From Amycolatopsis rifamycinica (GTDB lineage Bacteria; Actinomycetota; Actinomycetes; Mycobacteriales; Pseudonocardiaceae), in the NCBI RefSeq assembly GCF_000695625.1, contig NZ_JMQI01000083.1, positions 124,001 through 188,000 of the forward strand: 64,000 bases of DNA. The letters are read 5' to 3'. Under the pieces are notes generated by a model. That model did not search any database, had not been told where the DNA came from, and was given only the letters and a program-made list of their open reading frames with translations. Of the stretch, positions 16,095-23,893 are shown one piece after another; within the stretch, counting starts at the first letter, position 1, and each line of letters starts with the position of its first letter. Made by a program: the position numbers and the translations under genes.

Positions 16095-18215
16095 TCAGGA
16101 CAAGTGAAGAGTTCTGGACGGAGCTTTAAGGCCTGCTACAGCTTGGGTGCGCCAGAGCCGGTCGCCGAACAGGGCCAGTGCGGCGGGCAGCAGGACACCC
16201 CGGACGATCGTCGCGTCGAGGAGGATGGCGAACGCCATGCCGAGGCCGAGCATCTTGTATTCGATCGCGGCGAGGCTGAGGAAGACGCTGAACACCCCGG
16301 TCATGATCAGCGCGGCGCTCGTCACCACCCCGGAACTGCTCGCGGTGCCCTCGACGATCGCCTGCCGGGCCGGCCCTCCGGACAGCCGCCGTTCGCGGAT
16401 CCGGCTGAGGATGAAGACGTGGTAGTCGGTGCTCAGCCCGAACAGCAGCACGAAGAGGAACATCGGCAGCCAGCCGAGCACCCCGCCGTAGGGCGTGAAA
16501 CCCAGCAGCGGCGCGAGAAAACCGTCCTGGAACACGAGGGTGAGCACGCCGTAGGCCGCACCGGCCGACAGCAGGTTGAGCAGGATCGACACGAGCGGCA
16601 CCGCGACCGACCGGAACACCACGAGCAGCAGCACGAACGCCAGCAGCAGGATGAACCCGAAGGTGTACGGCGCCCGGGCGACCGCCTGCTCGGTGAAGTC
16701 GTGCGATTCCGCGGTGCGGCCCGCCACCGCGTAGCCGACTCCGTCGATCCGCCCGACCGTCCGCGGCAACAGGGTTTCCCGCAACGTCGTGAGCGCGCGG
16801 CTCGCCGTTTCGTCGTTGCCGGTGCCGCCGAGCGGGACGCGGACGACGAGCGCCTGGTCCACCGGGACGACCACGGCTGGTCGCGGTACTTCCGCGGTGA
16901 GCTCCTCGATCGCCCGGCGCAGCGCCGGCGTGTCGACCGGGCCGCCATGGGTGTTCCAGAGGACGACGTGGGCGGGCATCGTGATGCCGGGAAACGCTTC
17001 CTGCATCCGCACGGCCGCGTCGATCACCGGAATGCTGCGCGGCAGGCTCTCGGTCGGCGCCGGGTCCTGCAGCCGCATGCCCAGCGCGGGCAGGGTGAGC
17101 AGCACGAGCAGCGCGGTGGCGAGCCCGCTCCACAGCGCGGGCCGTCGGGTGACGACACCCGCCACCGCGGCCCAGAGCCGGGAACGCGCCGGACGGCGGC
17201 CCAGCCACGGGATGCGGCCGCGGTCGACGCGGGAGCCGAGCAGCGACAGCGTCGCCGGCAGCACCGTCACCGCGGCCAGGACGGCCAGGCCGACGACGAG
17301 GATCGTGCCCGCGGTCAGGCCCTGGAGGTTGTCGAGACCGGTGAACAGCAGGCCGGTCACGCACAGCACGACGGTCAGGCCCGACACGACGATGACGTGA
17401 CCCGACGTCCGCGCCGCGATCCGGATCGACTCGTCGACGCCGTGGGCGCGTTCTTCACGGGCCCGCCGCAGGAAGAACAGCGAGTAGTCCACGCCGACCG
17501 CCATACCGATGAGCAGCGTGATGGCGGAAGTCGCGCTGTTGACCGGGATCCAGTTGTCCACAACGGACAGAAAGCCGAAGGTGGCGGCCACCGCGGTGCC
17601 CGCCAGCAGGACCGGGACCGCGGCCGCGACCAGCGAGCCGAACACGACCAGCAGGATCAGCACGGTGATCGGCAGGGAGCGGGCCTCCGAGCGCCCGATG
17701 TCCTCCTTGATGCTCTTGTCGACCGCGCCGGACACGCTGAGGTCGCCGGCCTGCGCGAGCCGGATGTCCGGGTGCCGGGCGGCGACCGTGCCGACGGTCG
17801 CGGTCGCCGTGGCCAGGTGAGTCCGGATTTCGGCGCCGCTGCCGGTGATCCGGAAGCTGACCAGTTCCGACCGGCCGTCGGCGGAGACCTGGGAGCGGAT
17901 GTCCGCGGCCGCGCCCGACGTCGTCAAGGTCGTGGCGAGGTCGGCCGTGGCCGCGGGGGACGGGGGCTGGACGAGGACGTTTTCCCAGAAGGGCTCGCGG
18001 GTGTGCTGGCGGTCGAGGGCGGCTTGGCCGGTTCCGGCGTCGCCGGCGGGGCTCGATCGCGCGTCGGTGCCGGGGGCGAACGTGCCGAGGGCCCAGGCCA
18101 GCGCGACGAGCGCCAGCCAGCCGAGGATCGCGGCGGCGCGGTGCCGCAGCGACCAGTTCGTGACGCGTTCGGCCACCGGTCCCCGCCGGTGAGCCGGGAT
18201 GCCTGCGGGCAGCAT
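16095..18215 (-). CDS. MMPL-family RND transporter
   Basis: A 706-residue membrane transporter with the MmpL plan: one N-terminal helix, a periplasmic loop, a block of five to six helices, a second periplasmic loop and a final helix block. The proton-relay motif GMAVGVDYSLFFLRRAREE in the first half and its counterpart GLSTDYHVFILSRIRE in the second half are clear. Such proteins export lipids or drugs. Upstream on the same strand are a small membrane coiled-coil protein and an ArsR-like regulator, probably one transcription unit. Confidence 0.92.
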   Translation of the reverse strand: MLPAGIPAHRRGPVAERVTNWSLRHRAAAILGWLALVALAWALGTFAPGTDARSSPAGDAGTGQAALDRQHTREPFWENVLVQPPSPAATADLATTLTTSGAAADIRSQVSADGRSELVSFRITGSGAEIRTHLATATATVGTVAARHPDIRLAQAGDLSVSGAVDKSIKEDIGRSEARSLPITVLILLVVFGSLVAAAVPVLLAGTAVAATFGFLSVVDNWIPVNSATSAITLLIGMAVGVDYSLFFLRRAREERAHGVDESIRIAARTSGHVIVVSGLTVVLCVTGLLFTGLDNLQGLTAGTILVVGLAVLAAVTVLPATLSLLGSRVDRGRIPWLGRRPARSRLWAAVAGVVTRRPALWSGLATALLVLLTLPALGMRLQDPAPTESLPRSIPVIDAAVRMQEAFPGITMPAHVVLWNTHGGPVDTPALRRAIEELTAEVPRPAVVVPVDQALVVRVPLGGTGNDETASRALTTLRETLLPRTVGRIDGVGYAVAGRTAESHDFTEQAVARAPYTFGFILLLAFVLLLVVFRSVAVPLVSILLNLLSAGAAYGVLTLVFQDGFLAPLLGFTPYGGVLGWLPMFLFVLLFGLSTDYHVFILSRIRERRLSGGPARQAIVEGTASSSGVVTSAALIMTGVFSVFLSLAAIEYKMLGLGMAFAILLDATIVRGVLLPAALALFGDRLWRTQAVAGLKAPSRTLHLS

Positions 18216-18340
18216 GAACTAAGGTCCTTCCGTGGAGGAGTGATCCGATGAGAGCTCGCCCTCGGGCGAGGTGGTTGCTTCTTCCTCCTGGGTCGCCGAG
18301 TTGCCGCTCGGCGGCCCAGGGCCTCAACTGCGTTTCGGGG

Positions 18341-18589
18341 TCAGTCGACCTCCTTGAGCACGCGTTCGATGGACCGCAGGCGGTCCTGGACGTCCCGTAG
18401 CTGCCGTTCGGTTTCTTCCTGCGTCCGGACGGCTTTCTCGGCCAGTGACCGGTATTCCTGCTCCCGCGCCAGCTTCGCCTTGGCGCGCCAGGTCGAGGCC
18501 AGCTGCACGATCGCGATCGAGAACACGACGGTGATCAGGACGAAGACCCCGATGACGCCGATGATCTCCTGCCACTGGTGCCAGTTCAT
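18341..18589 (-). CDS. Small membrane protein with coiled coil
   Basis: An 82-residue protein with one membrane helix (IIGVIGVFVLITVVFSIAIV, residues about 9-28) and a charged C-terminal helix with heptad pattern (EETERQLRDVQDRLRSIERV). Its ATG overlaps the stop of the upstream HTH gene by four bases, so the two are translationally coupled. The function is unknown. It could assist or sense for the MMPL transporter encoded next. Confidence 0.75.
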   Translation of the reverse strand: MNWHQWQEIIGVIGVFVLITVVFSIAIVQLASTWRAKAKLAREQEYRSLAEKAVRTQEETERQLRDVQDRLRSIERVLKEVD

Positions 18590-18927
18590 TCCCGTCCCTC
18601 CTCGCCGTCCCCGTGGACGGATTCCGGTGTGGTCAGCGTCGGCACGGCGGCCGCGATCGTCTCCGGCGACAGCACGCCGGAGAACGGGGTGAGCTCGTAG
18701 AACCGCAGCGTCTTGCCGTCCTCGCCGGTCTCGAAGCTGGCGGTGACCAGGCCGGCGGCTTCGAGCTTGCGCAGGTGGACCTGCAGCAGCGCGCGGCTGA
18801 TCCGCAGCTCGCGGGCCAGCTTGCTGACGTAGGTGCGTTCGGCGTGCAGGGCCGCGACGATCCGCAGCCGGTGCGGGTTGCCGAGGGCGCCGAGCTGCCG
18901 CAGGAGCTCGTCACCCGTCGTCCACAT
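18586..18927 (-). CDS. ArsR-like winged-helix transcriptional regulator
   Basis: A 113-residue DNA-binding protein. LGNPHRLRIVAALHAERTYVSKLARELRISRALLQVHLRKLEAAGLV is the helix-turn-helix region (described only in outline here) and ends in a wing. No metal-binding cysteines are visible. The frame stays open upstream, but the ATG at 18927 gives the standard N-terminus and follows an AT-rich promoter segment. It is the first gene of a likely three-gene unit ending in the MMPL transporter and is probably its regulator. Confidence 0.8.
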   Translation of the reverse strand: MWTTGDELLRQLGALGNPHRLRIVAALHAERTYVSKLARELRISRALLQVHLRKLEAAGLVTASFETGEDGKTLRFYELTPFSGVLSPETIAAAVPTLTTPESVHGDGEEGRE

Positions 18928-19031
18928 GCCAACAAAACTTAGCAGGTGGTGCGCCGGGGCGCCATCGGGGTGATCCCGGAGATCACCTCGGGTGTTTTCC
19001 GGCGCCGGGCGATGCGCGGCGACCGGGCGGC

Positions 19032-19751
19032 TCAGCGCAGGGCTTTCCGGCGCCGCGTCAGTGCGGCCGGGTCGAGGTTCGCCCGGGTGCCGGCGTCGTG
19101 GCCGTCGAGGTAGCCGCTGCCGGACAGCCGCCGGGGCGAGGCGGCGCGCAGGTCGCCGTACTCGGCGTCGAACGCGTGCTGGACCAGCTGGGTGCGGTCG
19201 CGGACCACCAGTTCCGCCGACCGCTCGCCGGGCACCGCTGTGCGGACGGCTTCCTGCTCGGCGCGGGAAAGCCGCTCGTGGACCGCGCGGGCGAAGCCGT
19301 GCAGCCACGTGCGCCGGTACGCCGCCAGGGATTCGCCGGGGAAGAACCCGCCCGGCCGGACGCGGGTCAGCTGCGTGCTCGCCTGCAGCAGCAGGCTGGT
19401 GAACAGCAGTTCCACCCGGCCGAGGTCGGACCGGTAGCCGAACACGGTGACGCTCTCGACCTTCTGGCCGAGGCGGTGCAGCAGCGTCCGGCAGCGCAGC
19501 GGGTACGCGACCGAGGTCAGGAGGCTCGCCTTGTCGCGGCTGTACGGGTCGTCCATCGGGATCTTCAGCGTGCCGATCTCGTCGTCACGCGCGCCCGACG
19601 CGGCGAGCATCGCCTGGTCGATGCCGTACCGCGCGACGAGCTCGGCGGCCTTCTGGTTGTACGCCTCGGCTTCCGCCTCGGTGACCGCCGGGTCCTCCGC
19701 CTTGGCCAGCAGCTTGCGGATGCGCTCGAGCTGCGGGTCTGACTCGGTCAT
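19032..19751 (-). CDS. DUF2786 domain protein
   Basis: A 239-residue cytoplasmic protein whose first 40 residues (ERIRKLLAKAEDPAVTEAEA, then EAYNQKAAELVARYGID) match the DUF2786 signature. The rest is helical and ends in a basic tail. Members occur singly in actinomycetes and in phages, and their function is unknown. The ATG at 19751 is chosen because the upstream extension of the frame is the shadow of a TetR gene. Confidence 0.8.
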   Translation of the reverse strand: MTESDPQLERIRKLLAKAEDPAVTEAEAEAYNQKAAELVARYGIDQAMLAASGARDDEIGTLKIPMDDPYSRDKASLLTSVAYPLRCRTLLHRLGQKVESVTVFGYRSDLGRVELLFTSLLLQASTQLTRVRPGGFFPGESLAAYRRTWLHGFARAVHERLSRAEQEAVRTAVPGERSAELVVRDRTQLVQHAFDAEYGDLRAASPRRLSGSGYLDGHDAGTRANLDPAALTRRRKALR

Positions 19752-19768
19752 GCCGAGAGGGTATTCGA

Positions 19769-20344
19769 TCAGGTGTTCGGGCCAGTGGACCGGGGCGGCG
19801 TGTCGAGGTACGCGTCGAGCGTGACGGCCAGTGCCGCCTCGGGGGACGGTGCGAAACTCGCGCCGGCCAAGCCGCCCCACAGCCACAGCTGGGCGAGGCC
19901 GTGCAGCGCCGCCCACAGCGACGCCGCGACCAGCCGCGGGTCGGCGTGGTGCACCCCGGCCGCGGCGACCAGTGCCGCGAACTCGTCGAACACCGCGCTG
20001 GACGCCGCCGCCAGCGCCGGTCCTTCCGGGTCGATCAGGTCACGGCGGAACATCAGCTCGAACATCGCCGGGTTCTGCAGCGCGAAGTCGACGTAGCTGT
20101 GGCACGCCGCGGTGAGCCGCTCCCGCGGACCACCCTCCGGCAGCCGCGCGCGGCGTTCCAGCAGCTCCGTGAAGCCCTGGGTGGCGACGGCCGAAAGGAG
20201 CTCGGCGCGGCCGGAGAAGTGCCGCAGGGGTGCGCCGTGCGAGACCCCGGCGGCCTTGGCGATCCCGCGCAGCGTGACCGCGCCGACGCCTTCGCCGGCC
20301 AGCAGTTCCGACGCCGTCGTGATCAGGCGTTGCCGGGTGCCCAC
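19769..20344 (-). CDS. TetR-family regulator
   Basis: A 191-residue repressor type with an N-terminal HTH (GVGAVTLRGIAKAAGVSHGAP, residues about 19-39) followed by LRHFSGRAELL. The C-terminal half (ALHGLAQLWLWGGL) fits the WHG-type ligand domain. Its start lies within the last 22 bases of the SGNH hydrolase gene, so both are likely read from the promoter near 21130. The inverted repeat at 21154-21184 is a candidate operator for it. Confidence 0.88.
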   Translation of the reverse strand: MGTRQRLITTASELLAGEGVGAVTLRGIAKAAGVSHGAPLRHFSGRAELLSAVATQGFTELLERRARLPEGGPRERLTAACHSYVDFALQNPAMFELMFRRDLIDPEGPALAAASSAVFDEFAALVAAAGVHHADPRLVAASLWAALHGLAQLWLWGGLAGASFAPSPEAALAVTLDAYLDTPPRSTGPNT

Positions 20345-21120
20345 GCCTCGTCCTGGGTCATCGGGAGCAGGTCGGGGCGCTTGGGGAGGAAGCCGTCACC
20401 GGGCTGGCGGCCGATCAGCCGGTTGCGCGTGCGCGTCACGGCGACCGGCAGGACCTCGCGCACCAGCCACCGCACGTCGGCGCGCCGGCTGCCGGGCGCG
20501 GCGGTGCCGGGCAGCGGCGCGAGCCACGCGGGGTCGTGGTCGAGGCCGAGCCGGCCGAGGACGTAGGCGGCGAGCCGGCGGTGGCCGTGCGCGGACAGGT
20601 GCAGCCGGTCGGCGCCGAAGTAGCGCGAGTCGGCGACGGCCTGGTCGGGCCACAGGTCGATGAGCTGCGCGCCGTAGCTGACGGCGGCTTCGCGGATGGC
20701 CTCGTTGAGCGCGACGATCCGCGGCCGCATCCGGCTGCCCAGCGGCATCCGGCGGGAGACGTCGCTGAGCGTGAACGTGACGACCACGGGCGCGATCTCG
20801 GTGCAGGCCCGGATGGCGGCGTCGACCCGGCGGGCGACCGTGCGCGCGTCCCACCCCCGGCTCATGACGTCGTTGCCGCCGCCGAACAGGGCGACGAGGT
20901 CGGGCTCGAGCCGCGCCGCGGCCGGGAGCTGCTCCGGGACGATCTGGTCGAGCCGGCGCCCGCGGACGGCGAGGTTGGCGTAGCGGAAGCCGGGCTCGTC
21001 CTCCGCCAGGCGCGCGGCGACGAAGTCGGCCCAGCCGCGGTAGCGGCGCTGATCCGGGTACGGGTCGTCGAGGCCCTCGGCGCAGCTGTCGCCGACGACG
21101 ACGAAACGGTGGTAGCTCAT
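20323..21120 (-). CDS. SGNH/GDSL-family hydrolase
   Basis: A 265-residue esterase/lipase-like protein with block I VVGDSCAEG (nucleophile Ser), block III GGGND (oxyanion Asn) and block V DRLHLSAHGH (Asp-His). There is no signal peptide, so it appears cytoplasmic. The ATG at 21120 has GGAG seven bases upstream. The gene is followed directly by a TetR regulator and is divergent from an FMN reductase-SnoaL fusion. The natural ester is unknown. Confidence 0.88.
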   Translation of the reverse strand: MSYHRFVVVGDSCAEGLDDPYPDQRRYRGWADFVAARLAEDEPGFRYANLAVRGRRLDQIVPEQLPAAARLEPDLVALFGGGNDVMSRGWDARTVARRVDAAIRACTEIAPVVVTFTLSDVSRRMPLGSRMRPRIVALNEAIREAAVSYGAQLIDLWPDQAVADSRYFGADRLHLSAHGHRRLAAYVLGRLGLDHDPAWLAPLPGTAAPGSRRADVRWLVREVLPVAVTRTRNRLIGRQPGDGFLPKRPDLLPMTQDEAWAPGNA

Positions 21121-21153
21121 CCCGATCTCCGTAACCCGTGGTTCACCTTGCGG

Positions 21154-21188
21154 ACACTGTCTATCAAACTTGTGTAGACGGTGTCTAC
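21154..21188. promoter_or_regulatory. Candidate TetR operator between divergent genes
   Basis: ACACTGTCTA (21154-21163) and TAGACGGTGT (21175-21184) form an inverted repeat matching at 9 of 10 positions, spaced by 11 bases. A second short palindrome, GTAGAC-GGT-GTCTAC, overlaps its right side (21174-21188). It sits just upstream of the hydrolase-TetR unit. Confidence 0.55.
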
Positions 21189-21194
21189 TTCCGC

Positions 21195-21257
21195 TCACCT
21201 GCGCCAGGGGGCCAGCTTCTCGGGGTTCCGCATCGCCCAGATGCGCGTGATCCGGCC
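21195..21257 (-). pseudogene. Possible remnant of a SigJ/ECF41-type sigma factor C-terminus
   Basis: The minus strand encodes about 20 residues, GRITRIWAMRNPEKLAPWRR, then a stop. This string resembles the C-terminal end of SnoaL-containing ECF sigma factors (pattern I-x-RI-x-A-x-RNP-x-K-L). Nothing upstream continues the protein. It may be a remnant left by a rearrangement, or chance. Confidence 0.4.
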
Positions 21258-21259
21258 TG

Positions 21260-21286
21260 CCGGAACGTCAGGACCTGACGTTCCGG
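21260..21286. promoter_or_regulatory. Perfect 13-bp-arm palindrome upstream of the FMN reductase fusion
   Basis: CCGGAACGTCAGG is followed after one base by its exact reverse complement. It ends 48 bases before the ATG at 21335, in the likely 5' untranslated or promoter region. It may be an operator or an RNA hairpin. There is no T-run, so it is not a classical terminator. Confidence 0.55.
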
Positions 21287-21334
21287 TGCCCTGCTTCGTC
21301 GTACCGGTCGAACCAACCGAACAGGGGAGAAACG

Positions 21335-22312
21335 ATGACCAAGATCGGGATCGTGCTCGGCAGCACCCGTCCGGGCCGCGTGGGGGAGCAGGTGGCCCGG
21401 TGGGTCCACGAGCGGGCGGCACGCCGGGAGGACGCCGAGTTCGTCGTGCTCGACCTGCGCGACCACCCGCTGCCCCACCTCGAGGAACCGCCGGGCTTCT
21501 CGGGGCGGTACGAGGACGAGCGGACCCGGGCCTTCGCCGCCGTCATCGCGTCGTGCGACGGGTTCGTCTTCGTCACGCCGGAGTACAACCACTCGCTGCC
21601 CGGCGTGCTCAAGAACGCCATGGACCACGTCTACGTCGAGTGGAACACCAAGGCGGCCGGGTTCGTCTCCTACGGCGGCGCCGGCGGCGCCCGCTCGGTC
21701 GAGCAGCTGCGCCTGGTCTGCGGGGCCCTGCAGCTGGCCGACGTGGGCCCGCAGGTCACGCTGCCCCTGGCGACCGAATTCGACCTGGGCACCGTCTTCG
21801 CGCCCGGCGAACACCAGTTCGCGGCGCTGGACACCCTGCTCGGCCACGTCGTCGCCTGGAGCACCGCGCTGGCGCCGCTGCGGGGCGGGGAGGCGGCGGC
21901 AGCGGTCCGCGGCCGGCTCGACGAGGTCGTCGCGGCGCTGCGGGCCAAGGACCTCGACGCCCTGCGCGGGATCTACGCGCCGGACGTCGTGAGCTTCGAC
22001 GTCGAACCGCCGCTGCAGCACGTCGGCGTCGACGCGAAGCTGAAGAACTGGGTGAAGGTGTTCACCACCTTCGAAGAGGTGGACTACGAGCTGCGCGACC
22101 TGACCGTCACCGTGGGCGTCGGGCTGGCCGTCGGGCACGGCTTCGGCCGGGTCAGCGGCACGTTGCCGACCGGGGAGGCCGTCGCCGGCATGTGGGTGCG
22201 GGTCACCTTCGTCTTCCGCCACCTCGGCGGCGCCTGGGTGATCGTCCACGACCAGGCGTCCGTGCCGTTCGACATGGCCTCCGGGCGGGGAGTGGCCGAC
22301 CTCCAGCCGTGA
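21335..22312 (+). CDS. NAD(P)H-dependent FMN reductase fused to a SnoaL-like domain
   Basis: A 325-residue protein. Residues 1-185 are a flavodoxin-like FMN reductase (GSTRPGRVGEQVARW phosphate loop, TPEYNHSLPGVLKNAMDH flavin contact). Residues 190-320 are a SnoaL/NTF2-like domain (LRAKDLDALRGIYAPDVVSFDVEPPL). Stand-alone FMN reductases are about 180 residues, so this is a real fusion that may couple flavin reduction with substrate binding or oxygenation. GGGGAGAAACG precedes the ATG. It is divergent from an esterase-TetR unit across a region with two inverted repeats. Confidence 0.85.
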   Translation: MTKIGIVLGSTRPGRVGEQVARWVHERAARREDAEFVVLDLRDHPLPHLEEPPGFSGRYEDERTRAFAAVIASCDGFVFVTPEYNHSLPGVLKNAMDHVYVEWNTKAAGFVSYGGAGGARSVEQLRLVCGALQLADVGPQVTLPLATEFDLGTVFAPGEHQFAALDTLLGHVVAWSTALAPLRGGEAAAAVRGRLDEVVAALRAKDLDALRGIYAPDVVSFDVEPPLQHVGVDAKLKNWVKVFTTFEEVDYELRDLTVTVGVGLAVGHGFGRVSGTLPTGEAVAGMWVRVTFVFRHLGGAWVIVHDQASVPFDMASGRGVADLQP

Positions 22313-22316
22313 CGCC

Positions 22317-23795
22317 TCAGGCGAGCCGCGCGCGGTGGGCGGCCACGGCGGCCCGCCGCGGGTCGGCCGCCGGGAGCGTCCGCAGCAGCGTGTCGAGCAC
22401 CGCGAAGTCGTCGGCCCCGCAGGAGGTCTCCCAGAACGACCACAGCACGGCGGGATCGCCGCTGTTCAACGCCACCTGACGCACCTGGGCCGTCAGCGTC
22501 TCGCGCTCCTCGCGGACCGCGGGGGCCTCCGACTCCGGCAGCAGCGGGCCGCGGAAGACGCGGGTCGCGTCGGCCGGGGTGCCGGACCGGACCGCGGCGC
22601 GGGCGCGGAGGAAGTCGGCGTCGACGTCCGCGGCCAGCCGGTACGGGCGCGTCTGCACCACCGACGCGCCGAGCTGGGTGCGCAGCCGGTGGATCTCCGC
22701 GCGGACCGTCACCGGGTTGCCCGTCTCGCCGTAGAGCTGCAGGGCCAGCCGATCCGCCGAGAGGCCGTTCGGGTGCAGGGCCAGCAGCGTCAGGATCTCC
22801 GCGTGCCGCAGCGTCAACGGCACTTCGCGACCGTCCACAGTGGTCGTGTGGGCGCCGTCGGACAGGTACTCCAGGCGCAGCCGGGCGCGGTGCGGTCCCG
22901 ACGGGGAGGACAGCCGGAGCAGGTAGCCCTCGGCCAGCGGCTCCACCGTGGCGAGGCGGCCGTCGGGCAGGGCGACCGTGCCGCCGCCGCGCCGGACGTC
23001 CACTGTGGACGGCAGGGTGCACGCCTGGGCCGCGAGCACCCGGCCGGCCGCCGAAAGCAGTGCGCCCGGGCGGCCGCGCAGGGCCTCCAGGTGCGGCATG
23101 TTGACCCGCCGCAGCCGTTCGTCACGGACGGCCAGCTGGGCGCGCAGCTGGCCTTCCGCGAGCTGCGCGGTCGCCGTGACCAGGGAAAGCATGGCCGGGT
23201 GCACCGTGCGCAGCGGACCGCTGACGTCGATCGAGCCGAGCAGCACGCCGGTCTCGGGGTCGCGCACGGGCGCCGCCGCGCACGTCCAGCTGTGGTAGCG
23301 GCGGACGAGGTGCTCGGCCGAGTAGATCTGCACCGGCTCGCCGGTGGCCAGGGCCGTGCCCATGGCGTTCGTGCCGATCGCCGCCTCGCTCCACCGCGTG
23401 CCCTCGGTGAGCCCGACCCGGTCGCCGCGCACGAGCTGGCCCGCCGCGCCTTCGCGCCACAGGATCAGGCCGTCGGCGTCGGTGACGATCATCAGGTGCT
23501 CGGCGTCGTCGGCGATGCTCACCAGCATCTGCCGCAGCACCGGCAGCACGGGCGCCAGCGGGTGGGCCTCCCGGAGCGCGGCGAGGGCGGCGGCGTCGTG
23601 GACGAACGGGGCTTCGCCGTCGTCCGGGTCGACGCGGGCGGCGAGCGAGCGGCTCCACGAGTCGGAGACCAGGGAGCGTGGCGAACGCGGGCCCGGCACG
23701 CCGGCCAGCACCGCCTCGCGGACGTGCCGCAGGAGCCGCGCGTACGACTCGGGGTCGCGCAGCAGCTCGGGTTCCGGCGCCGGTGCCACGTCCAC
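22317..23795 (-). CDS. GAF-domain transcriptional regulator of the divergent aldehyde dehydrogenase
   Basis: A 492-residue protein with an AcoR-like N-terminus (SDSWSRSLAARVDPD), a GAF sensor domain around residues 90-240 (MLVSIADDAEHLMIVTDADG, AIGTNAMGTALATGEPVQ) and a C-terminal region with a winged-helix-like segment (LTLRHAEILTLLALHPNGLSADRL). There is no sigma-54 AAA domain, as is usual for actinobacterial members. The start is uncertain: GTG at 23795 or 23789, with TACGCT just upstream suggesting a leaderless message. Its divergent position next to an aldehyde dehydrogenase is a recurrent actinobacterial pairing. Confidence 0.85.
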   Translation of the reverse strand: MDVAPAPEPELLRDPESYARLLRHVREAVLAGVPGPRSPRSLVSDSWSRSLAARVDPDDGEAPFVHDAAALAALREAHPLAPVLPVLRQMLVSIADDAEHLMIVTDADGLILWREGAAGQLVRGDRVGLTEGTRWSEAAIGTNAMGTALATGEPVQIYSAEHLVRRYHSWTCAAAPVRDPETGVLLGSIDVSGPLRTVHPAMLSLVTATAQLAEGQLRAQLAVRDERLRRVNMPHLEALRGRPGALLSAAGRVLAAQACTLPSTVDVRRGGGTVALPDGRLATVEPLAEGYLLRLSSPSGPHRARLRLEYLSDGAHTTTVDGREVPLTLRHAEILTLLALHPNGLSADRLALQLYGETGNPVTVRAEIHRLRTQLGASVVQTRPYRLAADVDADFLRARAAVRSGTPADATRVFRGPLLPESEAPAVREERETLTAQVRQVALNSGDPAVLWSFWETSCGADDFAVLDTLLRTLPAADPRRAAVAAHRARLA

Positions 23796-23821
23796 CAGCG
23801 TAGGTACCGGGCGCACGGCGG

Positions 23822-23836
23822 TGCAACGCGCTTGCA
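23822..23836. promoter_or_regulatory. Candidate operator TGCAA-N5-TTGCA
   Basis: A 15-bp inverted repeat, TGCAACGCGCTTGCA, in the divergent region between the GAF regulator and the aldehyde dehydrogenase. A further TGCAACGTTGC-like half follows. Its position fits control by the neighbouring regulator. Confidence 0.5.
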
Positions 23837-23893
23837 ACGTTGCCGGGCCTACCTTCCCGGCAACCCGTCACTCCGAGCAACGAGGCAGGGAAG

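Noticed and set aside
18228..18330. Small ORFs in the gap after the MMPL start
   Set aside because: They are short and without ribosome binding sites. The gap holds only a CTCGCCC/GGGCGAG hairpin.
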